DNA of 64,000 bases from CAWIMX01 sp963792785. GTDB lineage: Bacteria > Acidobacteriota > Vicinamibacteria > Vicinamibacterales > CAVVIG01. The notes under the pieces were generated by a model. That model was not told the DNA's origin and made no database searches. It was given only the letters and a program-made list of their open reading frames with translations. The stretch covers positions 1,364,001 to 1,428,000 of the forward strand of contig CAWBXO010000001.1 in assembly GCA_963792785.1 (NCBI GenBank), read 5' to 3'. Both the position numbers and the translations under genes were made by a program. Positions within the stretch are counted from its first letter, which is position 1. Every line of letters starts with the position of its first letter. Below are positions 8,537-17,226 of the stretch, one piece after another.

Positions 8537-10099
8537 ATGCCGGGCATGCGAAAGCTCGCCGCGGCGGCGATCGCCGTTCTTCTGCTGGCGCCGCTCGGCG
8601 CGCAGGACTATCCGCCGCCGTTCCCGCGGACGAACGCCGAGAAGGTGGTCGAGACGCCGCGCTTCACGGTGTGGCGCGTCGTGTGGCCGAAGGGCCAGCC
8701 GACGGCGATGCACCGCCATCCGCACGACCAGGTCGGCACCTACTACGCGCCAGGAAAGCGCGCCATCACGACGCCCGACGGCACGCGGCGCGAGGCCGAC
8801 ACGGCGTTCGGCGCGCAGTCGAACACCCGCGCCGGCACGCTCCATATCGAGGAGGGCATCTCGGACGTGCCGCTGCGCGCGGTGTTCATCGAGCTGACCG
8901 GCGTCGCGCACGACGACGTGTCGATGACGGACTACACGTGGCCGATTGGATCGGCCGAGACACGCGTCGAGGCGTTCGACGCGGTCTACGTCTGGATGGG
9001 CGACGGCACGATCCGCCAGACGGTGAACGGCGGCGCGCCCGAGGTCTTCACCGCCGCGCCCGGCCAGGTCCAGTTCCGGCCGCGCGGATCCGTGCACACG
9101 GACGAGGCGATCGCCGGCGCGCCACGGGCGTTCATCTATGCACTCGCCGAGCCCGGCGACCCGAACAACAACCTCCCGCAGCCCTACGAGACGACGAGGA
9201 ACTGGGGTGAGCTGCCGCCGGGCGTCACGTGGGCGGCGGTGACGGCCGTCGAGCCGGCGCCGGACGGATCGATCTACGTCGTGCACCGCTGCCACGACAA
9301 CTCGTGCGCGGGACGCTCGGAGGATCCGATCCTCAAGTACGACGCGAACGGGCATCTGCTGGCGCACTGGGGCTCGGGGATGTTCCTCTTCCCGCACGGC
9401 GCGACGGTCGATCCCGACGGAAACCTCTGGGTGACCGATGCGCGCGGCGACGAGACGCGCGGGCACCAGGCGATCAAGTTCAGCCCGGACGGAAAGGTCC
9501 TCCTGACGCTCGGCACGGCGGGCGAGAGCGGATCGGGACCGGATCACTTCGACCAGCCGACCGACATCGTTGTCGCGCCTGGGGGCAACATTTTTGTCAC
9601 CGACAGCCATCGCAACGGCCGGAACAACCGCGTGGTGAAGTTCACGCGCGGAGGCCGCTTCATCAAGGAATGGGGCGTGAAGGGCTCCGGCCCCGGGCAA
9701 TTCAGCGAGCCGCACTCGATCGCGATGGACTCACAGGGCCGCCTGTTCGTCGCCGACCGCGAGAACAACCGCATCCAGATCTTCAGCCAGGACGGCGAGT
9801 ACCTGGCCGAGTGGCGCCAGTTCGGCCGCCCGAGCGGCCTCTTCATCACGCCGGACGACACGATTTACGTGGCGGATTCTGAATCAGGGCCCGAGACGGG
9901 CGCGCACGAGCTGTCCGGCATCCACAAGGGCATCCGCATCGGCCGCGCGCGCGACGGCTCGGTGACCGCGTTCATCGAAGACATGGAATCGACGCGCGCC
10001 GACCACTCCGGCGCCGAGGGCGTGGGCGTGGACGCGCGCGGGACTGTGTACGGCGCCGTCGTTCGACGGCAAATGCTGGAAAGGCATACCAGGAAGTAA
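8537..10099 (+). CDS. Cupin-like/NHL-repeat fusion protein
   Basis: A 520-residue exported protein. Residues 1-24 are a signal peptide (the ATG at 8546 is an equally good start). Residues 30-215 look like two cupin-like beta-sandwiches, with AMHRHPHDQVGTYY as the likely metal-binding segment of the first. Residues 230-510 are NHL-type six-bladed propeller repeats (DGNLWVTDARGD, GNIFVTDSHRNGRNNRVVKF, GRLFVADRENNRIQIFSQDG) resembling the peptidyl-alpha-hydroxyglycine alpha-amidating lyase region. The combination suggests an extracellular or periplasmic binding or lyase protein; the reaction is not known. The last NHL repeat is followed by ESTRADHSGAEGVGVDARG, consistent with a complete C-terminus. 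Confidence 0.8.
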   Translation: MPGMRKLAAAAIAVLLLAPLGAQDYPPPFPRTNAEKVVETPRFTVWRVVWPKGQPTAMHRHPHDQVGTYYAPGKRAITTPDGTRREADTAFGAQSNTRAGTLHIEEGISDVPLRAVFIELTGVAHDDVSMTDYTWPIGSAETRVEAFDAVYVWMGDGTIRQTVNGGAPEVFTAAPGQVQFRPRGSVHTDEAIAGAPRAFIYALAEPGDPNNNLPQPYETTRNWGELPPGVTWAAVTAVEPAPDGSIYVVHRCHDNSCAGRSEDPILKYDANGHLLAHWGSGMFLFPHGATVDPDGNLWVTDARGDETRGHQAIKFSPDGKVLLTLGTAGESGSGPDHFDQPTDIVVAPGGNIFVTDSHRNGRNNRVVKFTRGGRFIKEWGVKGSGPGQFSEPHSIAMDSQGRLFVADRENNRIQIFSQDGEYLAEWRQFGRPSGLFITPDDTIYVADSESGPETGAHELSGIHKGIRIGRARDGSVTAFIEDMESTRADHSGAEGVGVDARGTVYGAVVRRQMLERHTRK

Positions 10100-10151
10100 T
10101 GCGGATCATGGGCGCGCTCTTTGCTAGACTCGATCGAAGAAAGGCCCTGCA

Positions 10152-10394
10152 ATGACGAAGACCGCTCCCCGCACCCCGGCGCCGAAACCACCCAAGCCAT
10201 CGGTCGCAAAGGCGCCGACGCCCGATCAGATCGCCCAGCGCGCGCACGAGATCTACGTAGCCCGCGGCGGCGGCTCCGGACAGGATTTCGACGACTGGCT
10301 GCAGGCCGAGCGCCAGTTGAAGGACGAGGCCGCGCGAGCGGCGACCGCGAAGCCTCGCAAGCCCGCGGCCCCGAAGAAGAAGACCGCGTCCTGA
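10152..10394 (+). CDS. DUF2934 family protein
   Basis: An 80-residue soluble protein. The core IAQRAHEIYVARGGGSGQDF followed by DDWLQAERQL is the DUF2934 signature found in many Acidobacteriota and Proteobacteria. Both ends are Lys/Pro/Ala-rich and disordered, reminiscent of small nucleoid-associated proteins, but function is not established. It butts directly against the convergent flavoprotein gene: its TGA (10392-10394) and the next stop (10395-10397) are adjacent with no terminator space. Confidence 0.85.
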   Translation: MTKTAPRTPAPKPPKPSVAKAPTPDQIAQRAHEIYVARGGGSGQDFDDWLQAERQLKDEAARAATAKPRKPAAPKKKTAS

Positions 10395-11489
10395 TCAGGA
10401 CGCGATCGCGTCCTCGCCGGCGTGCAGGAACCAGCGATCCAGGACGACGCGGCGGACGAACCACGGCAGCCTGAGCAGTTCTCGACCCGCCGCCGCGATC
10501 GCGCCAGGCGGCAGCACCACGCGTCGCGAGTCCGCCGGCCGCGCGGCGCCGAACCGCCGGCGGAGCCGCGCCGTGTATCCGCCATCCCGCGCCACGACCG
10601 TCTCGGCCGCGAGCAGCCCGGACTCGACCGCCGGCCGGATCCCTTCCCCGCTCTCCGCGTACGCGAGACCCGCCGCGTCACCCACGAGCAGCACGCCCTC
10701 GTCCTCGACGATGCGCGATGGGTCGGGCTCGTAGAGGCGATACGCGTGCCCGCGCCACCGCGGGTCGCGCACGCCCGCGAGCCGTCCCTGCCGTTCGAGA
10801 AACGCGACGAAGGCGTCGGACGCGCGCGGCAGGCCGGCGTGCTCGAGGCTGCCGTAGCCGACATTCACGACGGACTGCTTGTGGAAGATCCAGCCGTAGC
10901 CGCGCAGGTCGGGGCTGAAATAGAGCTCGGGGCGCGAGGGGCGCGTCCGGCTGAAGCCGGACGCCGCGAGTTCTGCCTCGAACTCCACTTCCTGGGCGGC
11001 GACGACCTGGGCGCGCCGCGGCGCCGGGTTGAGCCGGCGCGCCACCGGGCAGAAGTGGCCGCCGGCGCCGACGAGGATCGGCGCCTGGTGGCGATCGTTC
11101 ACGACCCACACGCCGCCGCGGCGCGCGATCGTGTCCACCCGCTCGCCGACGGCCAGCGACGCGCCGGATCGCGCGAGGAGATAGTGATCGAACTCGCAGC
11201 GGCGGATGCCGTAGCTGACGGGACGCGCGTAGGCCGCCTCGGACGCCGCCGCGCGCCCGATCACGCCGACACGAAAGCCGTCGATCGGCTGAAACGTCCG
11301 CCCGCGCCGGTAATCGTCCACGTCGAGCCGCAATTCGTCGACGACCTGCGGCGTGATCCAGCCCGCGCAGACCTTGTCGCGCGGGAACACGGCCGCGTCG
11401 ATCACGGTCACTGTCAGCCCTGCCTGCACGAGCTTCCACGCGCACGTCGACCCGCCCGGTCCGCCGCCGACGACGAGGACATCAGCGAT
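10395..11489 (-). CDS. FAD-dependent geranylgeranyl-reductase-like oxidoreductase
   Basis: A 364-residue flavoprotein. The FAD Rossmann motif VVGGGPGGSTCAWKL lies at the N-terminus, DKVCAGW follows at about 40, and the second FAD motif GVLLVGDAAGLAYAESGEGI is at about 275. This arrangement is that of the geranylgeranyl reductase/halogenase-like family, which saturates isoprenoid or lipid double bonds. The ATG at 11489 is used because it starts 6 residues before the Rossmann strand. A CCGGCTGAAGCCGG palindrome is translated in-frame (ASGFSRTR). It follows the CFA synthase gene by 38 bases on the same strand, which fits a membrane-lipid modification role, but the substrate is unknown. Confidence 0.85.
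   Translation of the reverse strand: MADVLVVGGGPGGSTCAWKLVQAGLTVTVIDAAVFPRDKVCAGWITPQVVDELRLDVDDYRRGRTFQPIDGFRVGVIGRAAASEAAYARPVSYGIRRCEFDHYLLARSGASLAVGERVDTIARRGGVWVVNDRHQAPILVGAGGHFCPVARRLNPAPRRAQVVAAQEVEFEAELAASGFSRTRPSRPELYFSPDLRGYGWIFHKQSVVNVGYGSLEHAGLPRASDAFVAFLERQGRLAGVRDPRWRGHAYRLYEPDPSRIVEDEGVLLVGDAAGLAYAESGEGIRPAVESGLLAAETVVARDGGYTARLRRRFGAARPADSRRVVLPPGAIAAAGRELLRLPWFVRRVVLDRWFLHAGEDAIAS
10945..10962. repeat. In-frame CCGGCTGAAGCCGG palindrome
   Basis: GTCCGGCTGAAGCCGGAC lies within the flavoprotein gene and encodes the peptide SGFSR in its frame. It is perfectly palindromic except the central TGAA. The reading frame stays open on both sides, so this copy is tolerated as a surface insertion. 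Confidence 0.85.
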
Positions 11490-11527
11490 CATTGAGCCTT
11501 GTCCGTCCGTGGGCCTTGGGCCCTGGG

Positions 11528-12763
11528 CTACGCGGCGCCCCCATCGTCGCGCCGCGTCCACGGGATGCGGTTCGAATCGCCCCTGGCAAAGACGATCTGG
11601 AACAGCTGCATCTGGCCGGTCGTGAAGGCGGCCTGGGATCCGGCGAGGTAGATGCGCCAGGCGCGGACGAACGTCGCGTCGAACATGCGCTCGACGTCCC
11701 CGCTCGCGGCCTCGAAGCGGCGGCGCCACTCCTCGATCGTCCGCGCGTAGTGCAGCCGCAGGTTCTCGATGTCGAGCACCGAGAGGTTCGCCGGCTCGAA
11801 GATGCGCTCGAACACCTCGCCGAGCGACGGCGGATACGCGCCCGGAAAGATTCGGCGCCGAATCCAGGGGTTGAGGACCATCGGGTGGTTGCGGCCGATG
11901 AAGTGCAGCAGTCCGCGGCCCTCTGGCGTGAGGACGCGATCGATCACCGCGCCGAACGCGGCGTAGTCGGTCAGGCCCACATGCTCGAGCATGCCGACGG
12001 ACACGAACACGTCGCAGTCGCCGCGCACGTTGCGGTAGTCGTCCTCGACGAACTCGACGCGGCCGTCGAGGCCCTCGCGCCGCGCGCGGTCCCGGGCGTA
12101 GGCGATCTGCTCGCGGGAGAGGTTGAAGGCCTGGACGCGCGCGCCGTAGTGCCGCGCCATGTGCAGCGCGAGCGCGCCCCACCCGCAGCCGGCCTCGACC
12201 ACGCGCTCGCCCTCACGCAGCCGCAGCTTCCGGCACACCAGGTCCATCTTCGCGCGCTGCGCCTCCTCGAGCGTGCAGGCGGGATCGGGAAAGTACGCGC
12301 ACGTATAGAGAAGCTCCTCGTCGAGCCAGAGCTTGTAGAAATCGTTGCCCAGGTCGTAGTGCCGGTGCACGTTGTGCCGCGCGTGATGCGGGGGGTTGGC
12401 TTTCGCGCGGCGGCCGATGCGGCCGCGGCGCAGGCCGGTCGGCATCGCGCGGTAGACCTCCTCGAACACGGCGACGAGGTCGCCCCGGACCTCGATGGCG
12501 CCGCGCATATACCCCTCGCCGAAATAGAGCTCGGGGTTGATCACCCATCGCAGGAGCGCCGCGCGGTCGTGCACGACCACCGTGCCGACGGCGGGCTCGA
12601 CAGGTGAGGCGATCGTGAAGCCGTCCCAGAGGACGAACCGGAGCGACGCGGACGCCACGGCGTGCTGGATGCTGGCGAGGAGGAAGCGGTCGAAGACCGT
12701 GGACCGACGTTCGGCCGATGCGCGCGACGAGGTGCTGGGGAATGCACGCGTCCGCTGCCCCAT
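11528..12763 (-). CDS. cfa: Cyclopropane-fatty-acyl-phospholipid synthase
   Basis: A 411-residue SAM-dependent enzyme that methylenates cis double bonds of membrane phospholipid acyl chains. The N-terminal lipid-binding segment (ALLRWVINPELYFGEGYMRG) precedes the class I methyltransferase core with VVEAGCGWGALALHMARHYG as the SAM-binding motif and HYDLGNDFYKLWLD as the family signature. The C-terminal IEEWRRRFEA and RAWRIYLAGSQAAFTTGQMQ motifs are also characteristic. The ATG at 12763 gives a normal family length. It heads an operon with the flavin reductase-like gene. Confidence 0.93.
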   Translation of the reverse strand: MGQRTRAFPSTSSRASAERRSTVFDRFLLASIQHAVASASLRFVLWDGFTIASPVEPAVGTVVVHDRAALLRWVINPELYFGEGYMRGAIEVRGDLVAVFEEVYRAMPTGLRRGRIGRRAKANPPHHARHNVHRHYDLGNDFYKLWLDEELLYTCAYFPDPACTLEEAQRAKMDLVCRKLRLREGERVVEAGCGWGALALHMARHYGARVQAFNLSREQIAYARDRARREGLDGRVEFVEDDYRNVRGDCDVFVSVGMLEHVGLTDYAAFGAVIDRVLTPEGRGLLHFIGRNHPMVLNPWIRRRIFPGAYPPSLGEVFERIFEPANLSVLDIENLRLHYARTIEEWRRRFEAASGDVERMFDATFVRAWRIYLAGSQAAFTTGQMQLFQIVFARGDSNRIPWTRRDDGGAA

Positions 12764-12949
12764 GCGCCTACTTTTACCACAGCACCGCACCCCTGGCGGC
12801 GCCATCCCTCATCCCTCGCGGGGGCCCTCCCGTTGCCGGGAAATCGGCGGTCATGGCGACGGCCGGCAGAAATGCCCAGCAATCAGGGGCGGTATTGAGT
12901 TTGCTCCGGATCTCTCGGGGAGCGACGTCATCCCCGCGGAGAGACCTCA

Positions 12950-13159
12950 ATGGACCCGAAGACCCCGACTGCCGGCTACCACGCGGCGGTGACCTGCCGC
13001 TGGGCGGTCCCGACGCTCTACCTGGAACGGCCGCTCTGGATCGCCGCCTGGGACACCCCCTGGACCTGCACGTATCGCGAGGATCCGGCCGCCATCGAGA
13101 CGACCGACCGCTGCGCCGACTGCCGGGCCTGGGAGCCCAAGCCGGAAGAGCGCCGGTAG
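12950..13159 (+). CDS. Small conserved hypothetical protein with CxxC
   Basis: A 69-residue soluble protein with TCRWAVPTLYLERPLWIAAW in the middle and a CADC motif near the C-terminus that could bind metal. GGAGA at 12938-12942 is well spaced from the ATG. It is not recognised as a named family. It is convergent with the decayed radical SAM gene, whose lost C-terminus reads into the antisense of this gene. Probably real because of the ribosome site and cysteine pair, but short. Confidence 0.6.
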   Translation: MDPKTPTAGYHAAVTCRWAVPTLYLERPLWIAAWDTPWTCTYREDPAAIETTDRCADCRAWEPKPEERR

Positions 13160-13922
13160 GGCGGCGTCTTCTGCAACCTCGAGCACGCGCTCGAGCACGG
13201 GGCGCATCGCGGCGATCCGCTTCGCGCGAATCGCCCAGTCCCATAACGGCTCGAACTTCTTCCAGCCCGCCGCATACGCCGCGTGCCGCGCGCCCGCGAC
13301 GACGTCGTGGTGCGCCGCGGCGCCGCGCAGGATCGATCCCCACCGGTAGAAGTCGTGATACGCGCGCCAGTAGCCGCGCTCGAGCGCCTCGGGCGACATC
13401 CGCGCCGGCCGGAAGACGACGCGCCGCGTGTCGTAGCGATCCCAGTCGGCGGTCGTGATCCGTCCGGCGGCGGACAGCCGCTGGTGCAGCGCGGTGCCCG
13501 GATACGGCGTCAGGATGTGGAACGTTGCCGTTTCGATCCCGTGCGCGATCGCCCAGGTGGCGTCCCGGCAGGCGCTCGATCTCGGCGAGCGCGGCATCCA
13601 CGGTCTGCGTGTAGAACGACGCGCCCCCTTCGAAGAACGCCTCCTTGTAGCAGAAGTCGCACACATGCGGACACCCGCGCGAGACGACGATCGCGTAGGC
13701 ACGATACGCCGCCGTGATGTAGACCTGGATGACGACGAGGTCCGGCGCATCGTCCAGGTCGAGACGTTCGACGTGCTCGTCCTGCAGATCCACCTCGTCT
13801 TCGTCCGAGAGGTACGCGGCGAGCGTCGCGAGGCCGAGCGGCGGAAACAGCGAGTACTTGACCGGGCGGAAGAACGGGCTCTTCGCCTCCGTCAGCGCGG
13901 GCAGGATCAGCTTCACCTTCAC
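13160..13922 (-). pseudogene. B12-binding radical SAM protein, internally deleted
   Basis: The remnant starts with GTG at 13922 (KVKLILPALTEAKSPFFRPV) and a B12-domain-like start, then jumps from ITAAYRAYA directly into IVVSRGCPHVCDFCYKEAFF, which carries the CxxxCxxC cluster motif. A family member should have roughly 100 further residues between them. At about 13555 a second break goes from IERLPGRHL to WAIAHGIETATFHILTPYPG with a change of frame and loss of the barrel core. The rest (GYWRAYHDFYRWGSIL, GWKKFEPLWDWAIRAKR) is the usual C-terminus. Both joins lie at GCGATCG-containing sequence. Non-functional as it stands, or a misassembly. Confidence 0.8.
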
Positions 13923-13992
13923 GGGCGGCCCTCCCCGACGAGCACGATCGAGATCTCGTGAACGCGAGGACGTCGAGCTCGGCCAGAAACAC
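13921..13992 (-). pseudogene. C-terminal tail of an upstream gene, frameshifted
   Basis: Reading the minus strand, VFLAELDVLAF continues, after a one-base frame change, as HEISIVLVGEGRP and ends in a TGA that overlaps the GTG start of the radical SAM remnant in a GTGA arrangement. That overlap is typical of an operon partner. The body of the gene has been lost upstream, where no longer coding frame can be followed. Family not identifiable. Confidence 0.4.
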
Positions 13993-14064
13993 GCGCGGCC
14001 AGCTTGGACGTTCAGCGCGGAGAAGTCTTGAGGGCGCGGTGAGCGAGCGATGAGATGTTCTTGA

Positions 14065-14560
14065 TCAGGGCCGGCGGGTCAGGCCGAGAGCCAGGCCGAA
14101 ACCGAACAGCGCGCCTTCCCCGGTGCCGATGACGGCGCGGGTGATCGGGCCGAAGTCCGGCTCGCCGACGGGGCGCCCGAGCGGTGTCAGGAGCGCCCGC
14201 CCGCCGCGCCGCTCAACCCGCCGAGCGCGGCGAGGACGATGAAGACGTCGGCGGGCGCAGTGCTGCCCGGCACGACGGCAAGCAGCAGGCCGCCGACGGC
14301 GCCCGCGGCGATCCCCGCACATGCCGCGCCGATCGACGCGCCGGCGCGGCCGCCAGCGGCGCCACGTCCGTCCACGCGTCGTCGTCCTCCTCCTCGATCA
14401 CCTCGGCGCAGACGAAGCGATAGCCGTGCCGCGACACGGTGCGGATGAAGCGCGACTCGCGCGGGAAGATGTCGCGGCGGTGCACGGCCTCGTGGCGGCG
14501 CGCGACGAGGAAGACGAGGAGGTCGAAGTAGCGCGGGGCGTGGCACGGGCAGTGTACGGA
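14065..14560 (-). pseudogene. Winged-helix membrane regulator, deleted remnant
   Basis: The minus strand reads RYFDLLVFLVARRHEAVHRR, DIFPRESRFIRTVSRHGYRF and VCAEVIEEEDDDAW in one frame. That is an OmpR-type winged helix in which the recognition-helix block expected between DIF and the ESRFIRTVSRHGYRF wing is missing. Further frames carry hydrophobic segments GASIGAACAGIAAGAVGG and a C-terminus VIGTGEGALFGFGLALGL, as in acidobacterial winged-helix proteins with membrane tails, but they are joined by frame changes and there is no in-frame start codon. It lies next to the deleted radical SAM gene and shows the same type of decay. Confidence 0.7.
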
Positions 14561-14738
14561 TGAGCGACGGCCATCATACTAGCCGCTTCCGGCGAAATCA
14601 CGGTCGAGGTCGGCGCGTGGCCCTCCGTTTGCAGTACCGCTCCGCATGCGGCGGCAGGGCCGGTCGGCAGCATTGCCGGCGGCTCGTCGTGGGTCTAATC
14701 CCACTGCCGCCGTCACCATTTGAAGAGGTGAGGTGCAC

Positions 14739-15107
14739 ATGCGCAGATTTGCATTCACCGCGGCGCTGTTGGCGTTCGCGGTCACGCCGCTCGCGGCGCA
14801 GCAGCACGTCGTCGATCCAACCGCGCTCGATCAGGCTATCGCGCAGCAGGGGGCGCAGGATCAGGCCCAGCGCGCGGCGCTGCTCTCAGCACTCGACCGT
14901 CCGGAGGCACAACAGGCCGCGAGCCGGCTGGGTGTGAATCTTCAGGATGCCCGGACGGCGGTCTCGACGCTCGACGGCACCGAACTGTCGCAGCTGAGCC
15001 GCACGCTCCAGACGGGCGAGCGCCTCAGCGGCGGCGACCGCACCATCGTCATCTCCACCACGACGCTTCTCCTGCTCATCATCATCGTGATTCTGCTGGC
15101 AACGTAG
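14739..15107 (+). CDS. PA2779-like exported membrane protein
   Basis: A 122-residue protein with a signal peptide (AALLAFAVTPLAAQ), a QHVVDPTALDQAIAQQGAQD start to the mature part, a GVNLQDA segment and a C-terminal transmembrane helix (TTLLLLIIIVILLA). This matches the layout of PA2779-type proteins, which sit beside PA2778-type C39 peptidases in Pseudomonas and others. Here too the next gene, 11 bases downstream, encodes such a peptidase. Function is unknown; the pairing suggests a small membrane partner or substrate of the peptidase. The start ATG at 14739 follows GAGGTGAGG. Confidence 0.8.
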   Translation: MRRFAFTAALLAFAVTPLAAQQHVVDPTALDQAIAQQGAQDQAQRAALLSALDRPEAQQAASRLGVNLQDARTAVSTLDGTELSQLSRTLQTGERLSGGDRTIVISTTTLLLLIIIVILLAT

Positions 15108-15118
15108 AATCACGGCGC

Positions 15119-17182
15119 ATGAGGTCGGCCTTCCTCGTCTGCGCCGTCGGGGTCCTGCTCAGCTTCGACGGCGCGGCGAGTGCCCAATCTTCCCTACTCG
15201 ACGTTCCCTATATGACCCAGCCCGCCGCCCTGTGCGGCGGGGCCGCGGCGTCCATGGTGCTGCGCTACTGGGGCGCCGACGACGTGTTCCCCCAGGATTT
15301 CGCCCCCCTCGTGGACGACCGCGCGCAGGGCATTCCCGCCGCGCGGCTGGCCGCCGCGCTCCGCGATCGCGGCTGGCAGACGTACCTCGTGCCGGCCGAC
15401 GCCGGCGATCGCGCGTGGACCGAGCACCTGGCGCGCGGACGTCCGCTCATCGCCCTGATCCGCGTCGGGCCCGACGCCTTCCACTACGTCGTCATCGTCG
15501 GCGCGACGCGCGCGGGTGTGGTCGTGCACGATCCGGCGCGCGCGCCGTTCGAGGTGATGGCGTGGGATGTGTTCGAGGAGGACTGGAACGCGGCCGAGCG
15601 GTGGATGCTGCTGGTGCTGCCCGGCACGGATGATGTCGCGCCGGACGGGCCGACGCCGGACACGACCGTCACAAACGATGCCGGCCGGGCCGGGACGGAG
15701 CCGGACGCGGACCCCTCCTCGCCGTGCTCGGGACTCGTCGACGCGGGCGTCGAGGACGCGCGCGCGGGCCGCCTGGACGATGCGAACCGCCGGCTGCGGG
15801 CCGCCACGGCCATGTGTCCCGGATCGGCGGCGGCCTGGCGCGAACTCGCGGGGCTGCGGTTCGCCGCGTCCGACTGGACCGAGGCGGCGGCGCTCGCCGG
15901 GCGCGCCACCCGCCTCGCACCGGCCGACGACTACACGTGGCGCCTGGTCGCAACGAGCCGCTTTCTCGCCGGCGACGCGGCCGGCGCGCTGGCGGCCTGG
16001 AACGAGGTCGGCGCGCCGCGCGTCGACACGGTCACCGTGACCGGGGTGACGCGCACGCGCCGTCCCGTCGTGGTGGATGCGCTCGGGCTCGAGCCGCGCG
16101 AAGTGCTCACACCAGACACGCTGGCCCGCGCCCGCCGCCGCCTCCAGGACATCCCCATCGCGGCGGACGCCGCCGTGCGTTACACGGTGCAAGGCGACGA
16201 AGCGGCCGTGACGGCCGCCGTCTCGGAACCGCCGGTGCTTCCGCGCGGCGAGATTCCGATCGCCGTCCTGGCCATCCGGCCGCTGTTCGTGCGCGAAGTG
16301 CAGGTCGACGTCATGGGCCCGACCGGCAGCGGCGAGCGATGGACGACGGCCTTCCGCTGGCCCGAGCCGCGCCGCCGCGTCGCCGTCGCGCTCGCCATCC
16401 CCGCGCCAGGCGCGTTGCCGGGCGTGCTCACCATTGAGAGCGCGTGGGAACGGCAGACCTACGCGCTCGGCGACGACGTGCCCGGGATCCGCGAAGGGCG
16501 GCGCCGCGGCGCGGTCCGCCTCGCGGACTGGGCGACAGGCTGGCTGCACTGGGACGCCGGCGCCGCCGTCGATCACCTGCGCGACACGTCGTACGCCGGC
16601 GTCGACGCCGCGCTCGAGGCCCGGCTGGCCGGCGATCGCGTGGCGCTCGGCTGGCGTGAAGGCTACTGGCACCCGGCCGGCGGCGGCGCGGCCGCATCCG
16701 CGTTCGCGCGCACCACGCTTCACGCCGCGTGGCGGTCGACGACGCGGTCCGACGTCGCGCGCGTCACCGTCGGCGCCGAGAGCGCGGCGGCCGGCGCGCG
16801 CGCGCCGCTCGCGATCTGGCCAGGCGCCGACACCGGTGGGGCGCGGGAGGCGCCCATCCGCGCGCATCCGCTCCTGGCGAACGACATCGTGAAGAGCGAC
16901 GGGATGATCGGGCGTCGTCTCGCCGCGGCGACAATCGCCTACGAGCGTCCGATCCGGACCGTCGCCGGAGCCGGCATCGGCGTCGCCGGCTTTCTCGACC
17001 TCGCCCGCGCGTCCCAGCGCGCCGTCGCGCCCGACACGATCTGGGAGGCCGACGCCGGCATCGGCGCGCGCCTGCACGCGGCGGGCCTGGGCGGCACGGC
17101 GCGGCTCGACTTCGCCGTCGGGCTCCGGGACGGTGACCTGCGCGTGTCGGCCGGCTGGGCGCCGGAATGGGGGGGATGGTGA
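15119..17182 (+). CDS. C39-type peptidase/TPR/POTRA/beta-barrel fusion (PA2778-like N-terminus)
   Basis: A 687-residue exported protein with four parts. Residues 1-22 are a signal peptide. Residues 25-165 are a C39 papain-like peptidase: QPAALCGGAAASMVLRYWG supplies the catalytic Cys, DAFHYVVIVG the His and VVHDPARAP the Asp. Residues 200-300 hold TPR-like helices (GRLDDANRRLRAATAMCPGS). Residues 300-375 look like a POTRA domain (VDTVTVTGVTRTRRPVVVDA then a LGLEPREVL loop). The remaining 300 residues are alternating amphipathic strands with ANDIVKSDGMIGRR and AAATIAYERPI, like an Omp85-type barrel, ending in Trp. Known PA2778 proteins stop after the TPRs. It would sit in the outer membrane with the peptidase in the periplasm. 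Probably cotranscribed with the PA2779-like gene. Confidence 0.8.
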   Translation: MRSAFLVCAVGVLLSFDGAASAQSSLLDVPYMTQPAALCGGAAASMVLRYWGADDVFPQDFAPLVDDRAQGIPAARLAAALRDRGWQTYLVPADAGDRAWTEHLARGRPLIALIRVGPDAFHYVVIVGATRAGVVVHDPARAPFEVMAWDVFEEDWNAAERWMLLVLPGTDDVAPDGPTPDTTVTNDAGRAGTEPDADPSSPCSGLVDAGVEDARAGRLDDANRRLRAATAMCPGSAAAWRELAGLRFAASDWTEAAALAGRATRLAPADDYTWRLVATSRFLAGDAAGALAAWNEVGAPRVDTVTVTGVTRTRRPVVVDALGLEPREVLTPDTLARARRRLQDIPIAADAAVRYTVQGDEAAVTAAVSEPPVLPRGEIPIAVLAIRPLFVREVQVDVMGPTGSGERWTTAFRWPEPRRRVAVALAIPAPGALPGVLTIESAWERQTYALGDDVPGIREGRRRGAVRLADWATGWLHWDAGAAVDHLRDTSYAGVDAALEARLAGDRVALGWREGYWHPAGGGAAASAFARTTLHAAWRSTTRSDVARVTVGAESAAAGARAPLAIWPGADTGGAREAPIRAHPLLANDIVKSDGMIGRRLAAATIAYERPIRTVAGAGIGVAGFLDLARASQRAVAPDTIWEADAGIGARLHAAGLGGTARLDFAVGLRDGDLRVSAGWAPEWGGW

Positions 17183-17191
17183 AGGGTGCGG

Positions 17192-17226
17192 GGTGCTGGG
17201 TGCTGGGTGCTAGGTGCTAGGTGCTA
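17192..17226. repeat. 7-bp tandem repeat, GGTGCTR x5
   Basis: Five copies of a 7-base unit (two GGTGCTG then three GGTGCTA), preceded by a degenerate GGTGCGG. It fills the gap between the barrel-fusion stop and the ArsA-type gene, and the ArsA stop codon (17217-17219, minus strand) is read from inside it, so the last residues of that protein are repeat-encoded. Confidence 0.92.

Noticed and set aside
15194..17077. 627-codon antisense frame opposite the peptidase/barrel fusion
   Set aside because: Composition typical of an antisense shadow, no motif, no ribosome site; sense strand has clear domains.
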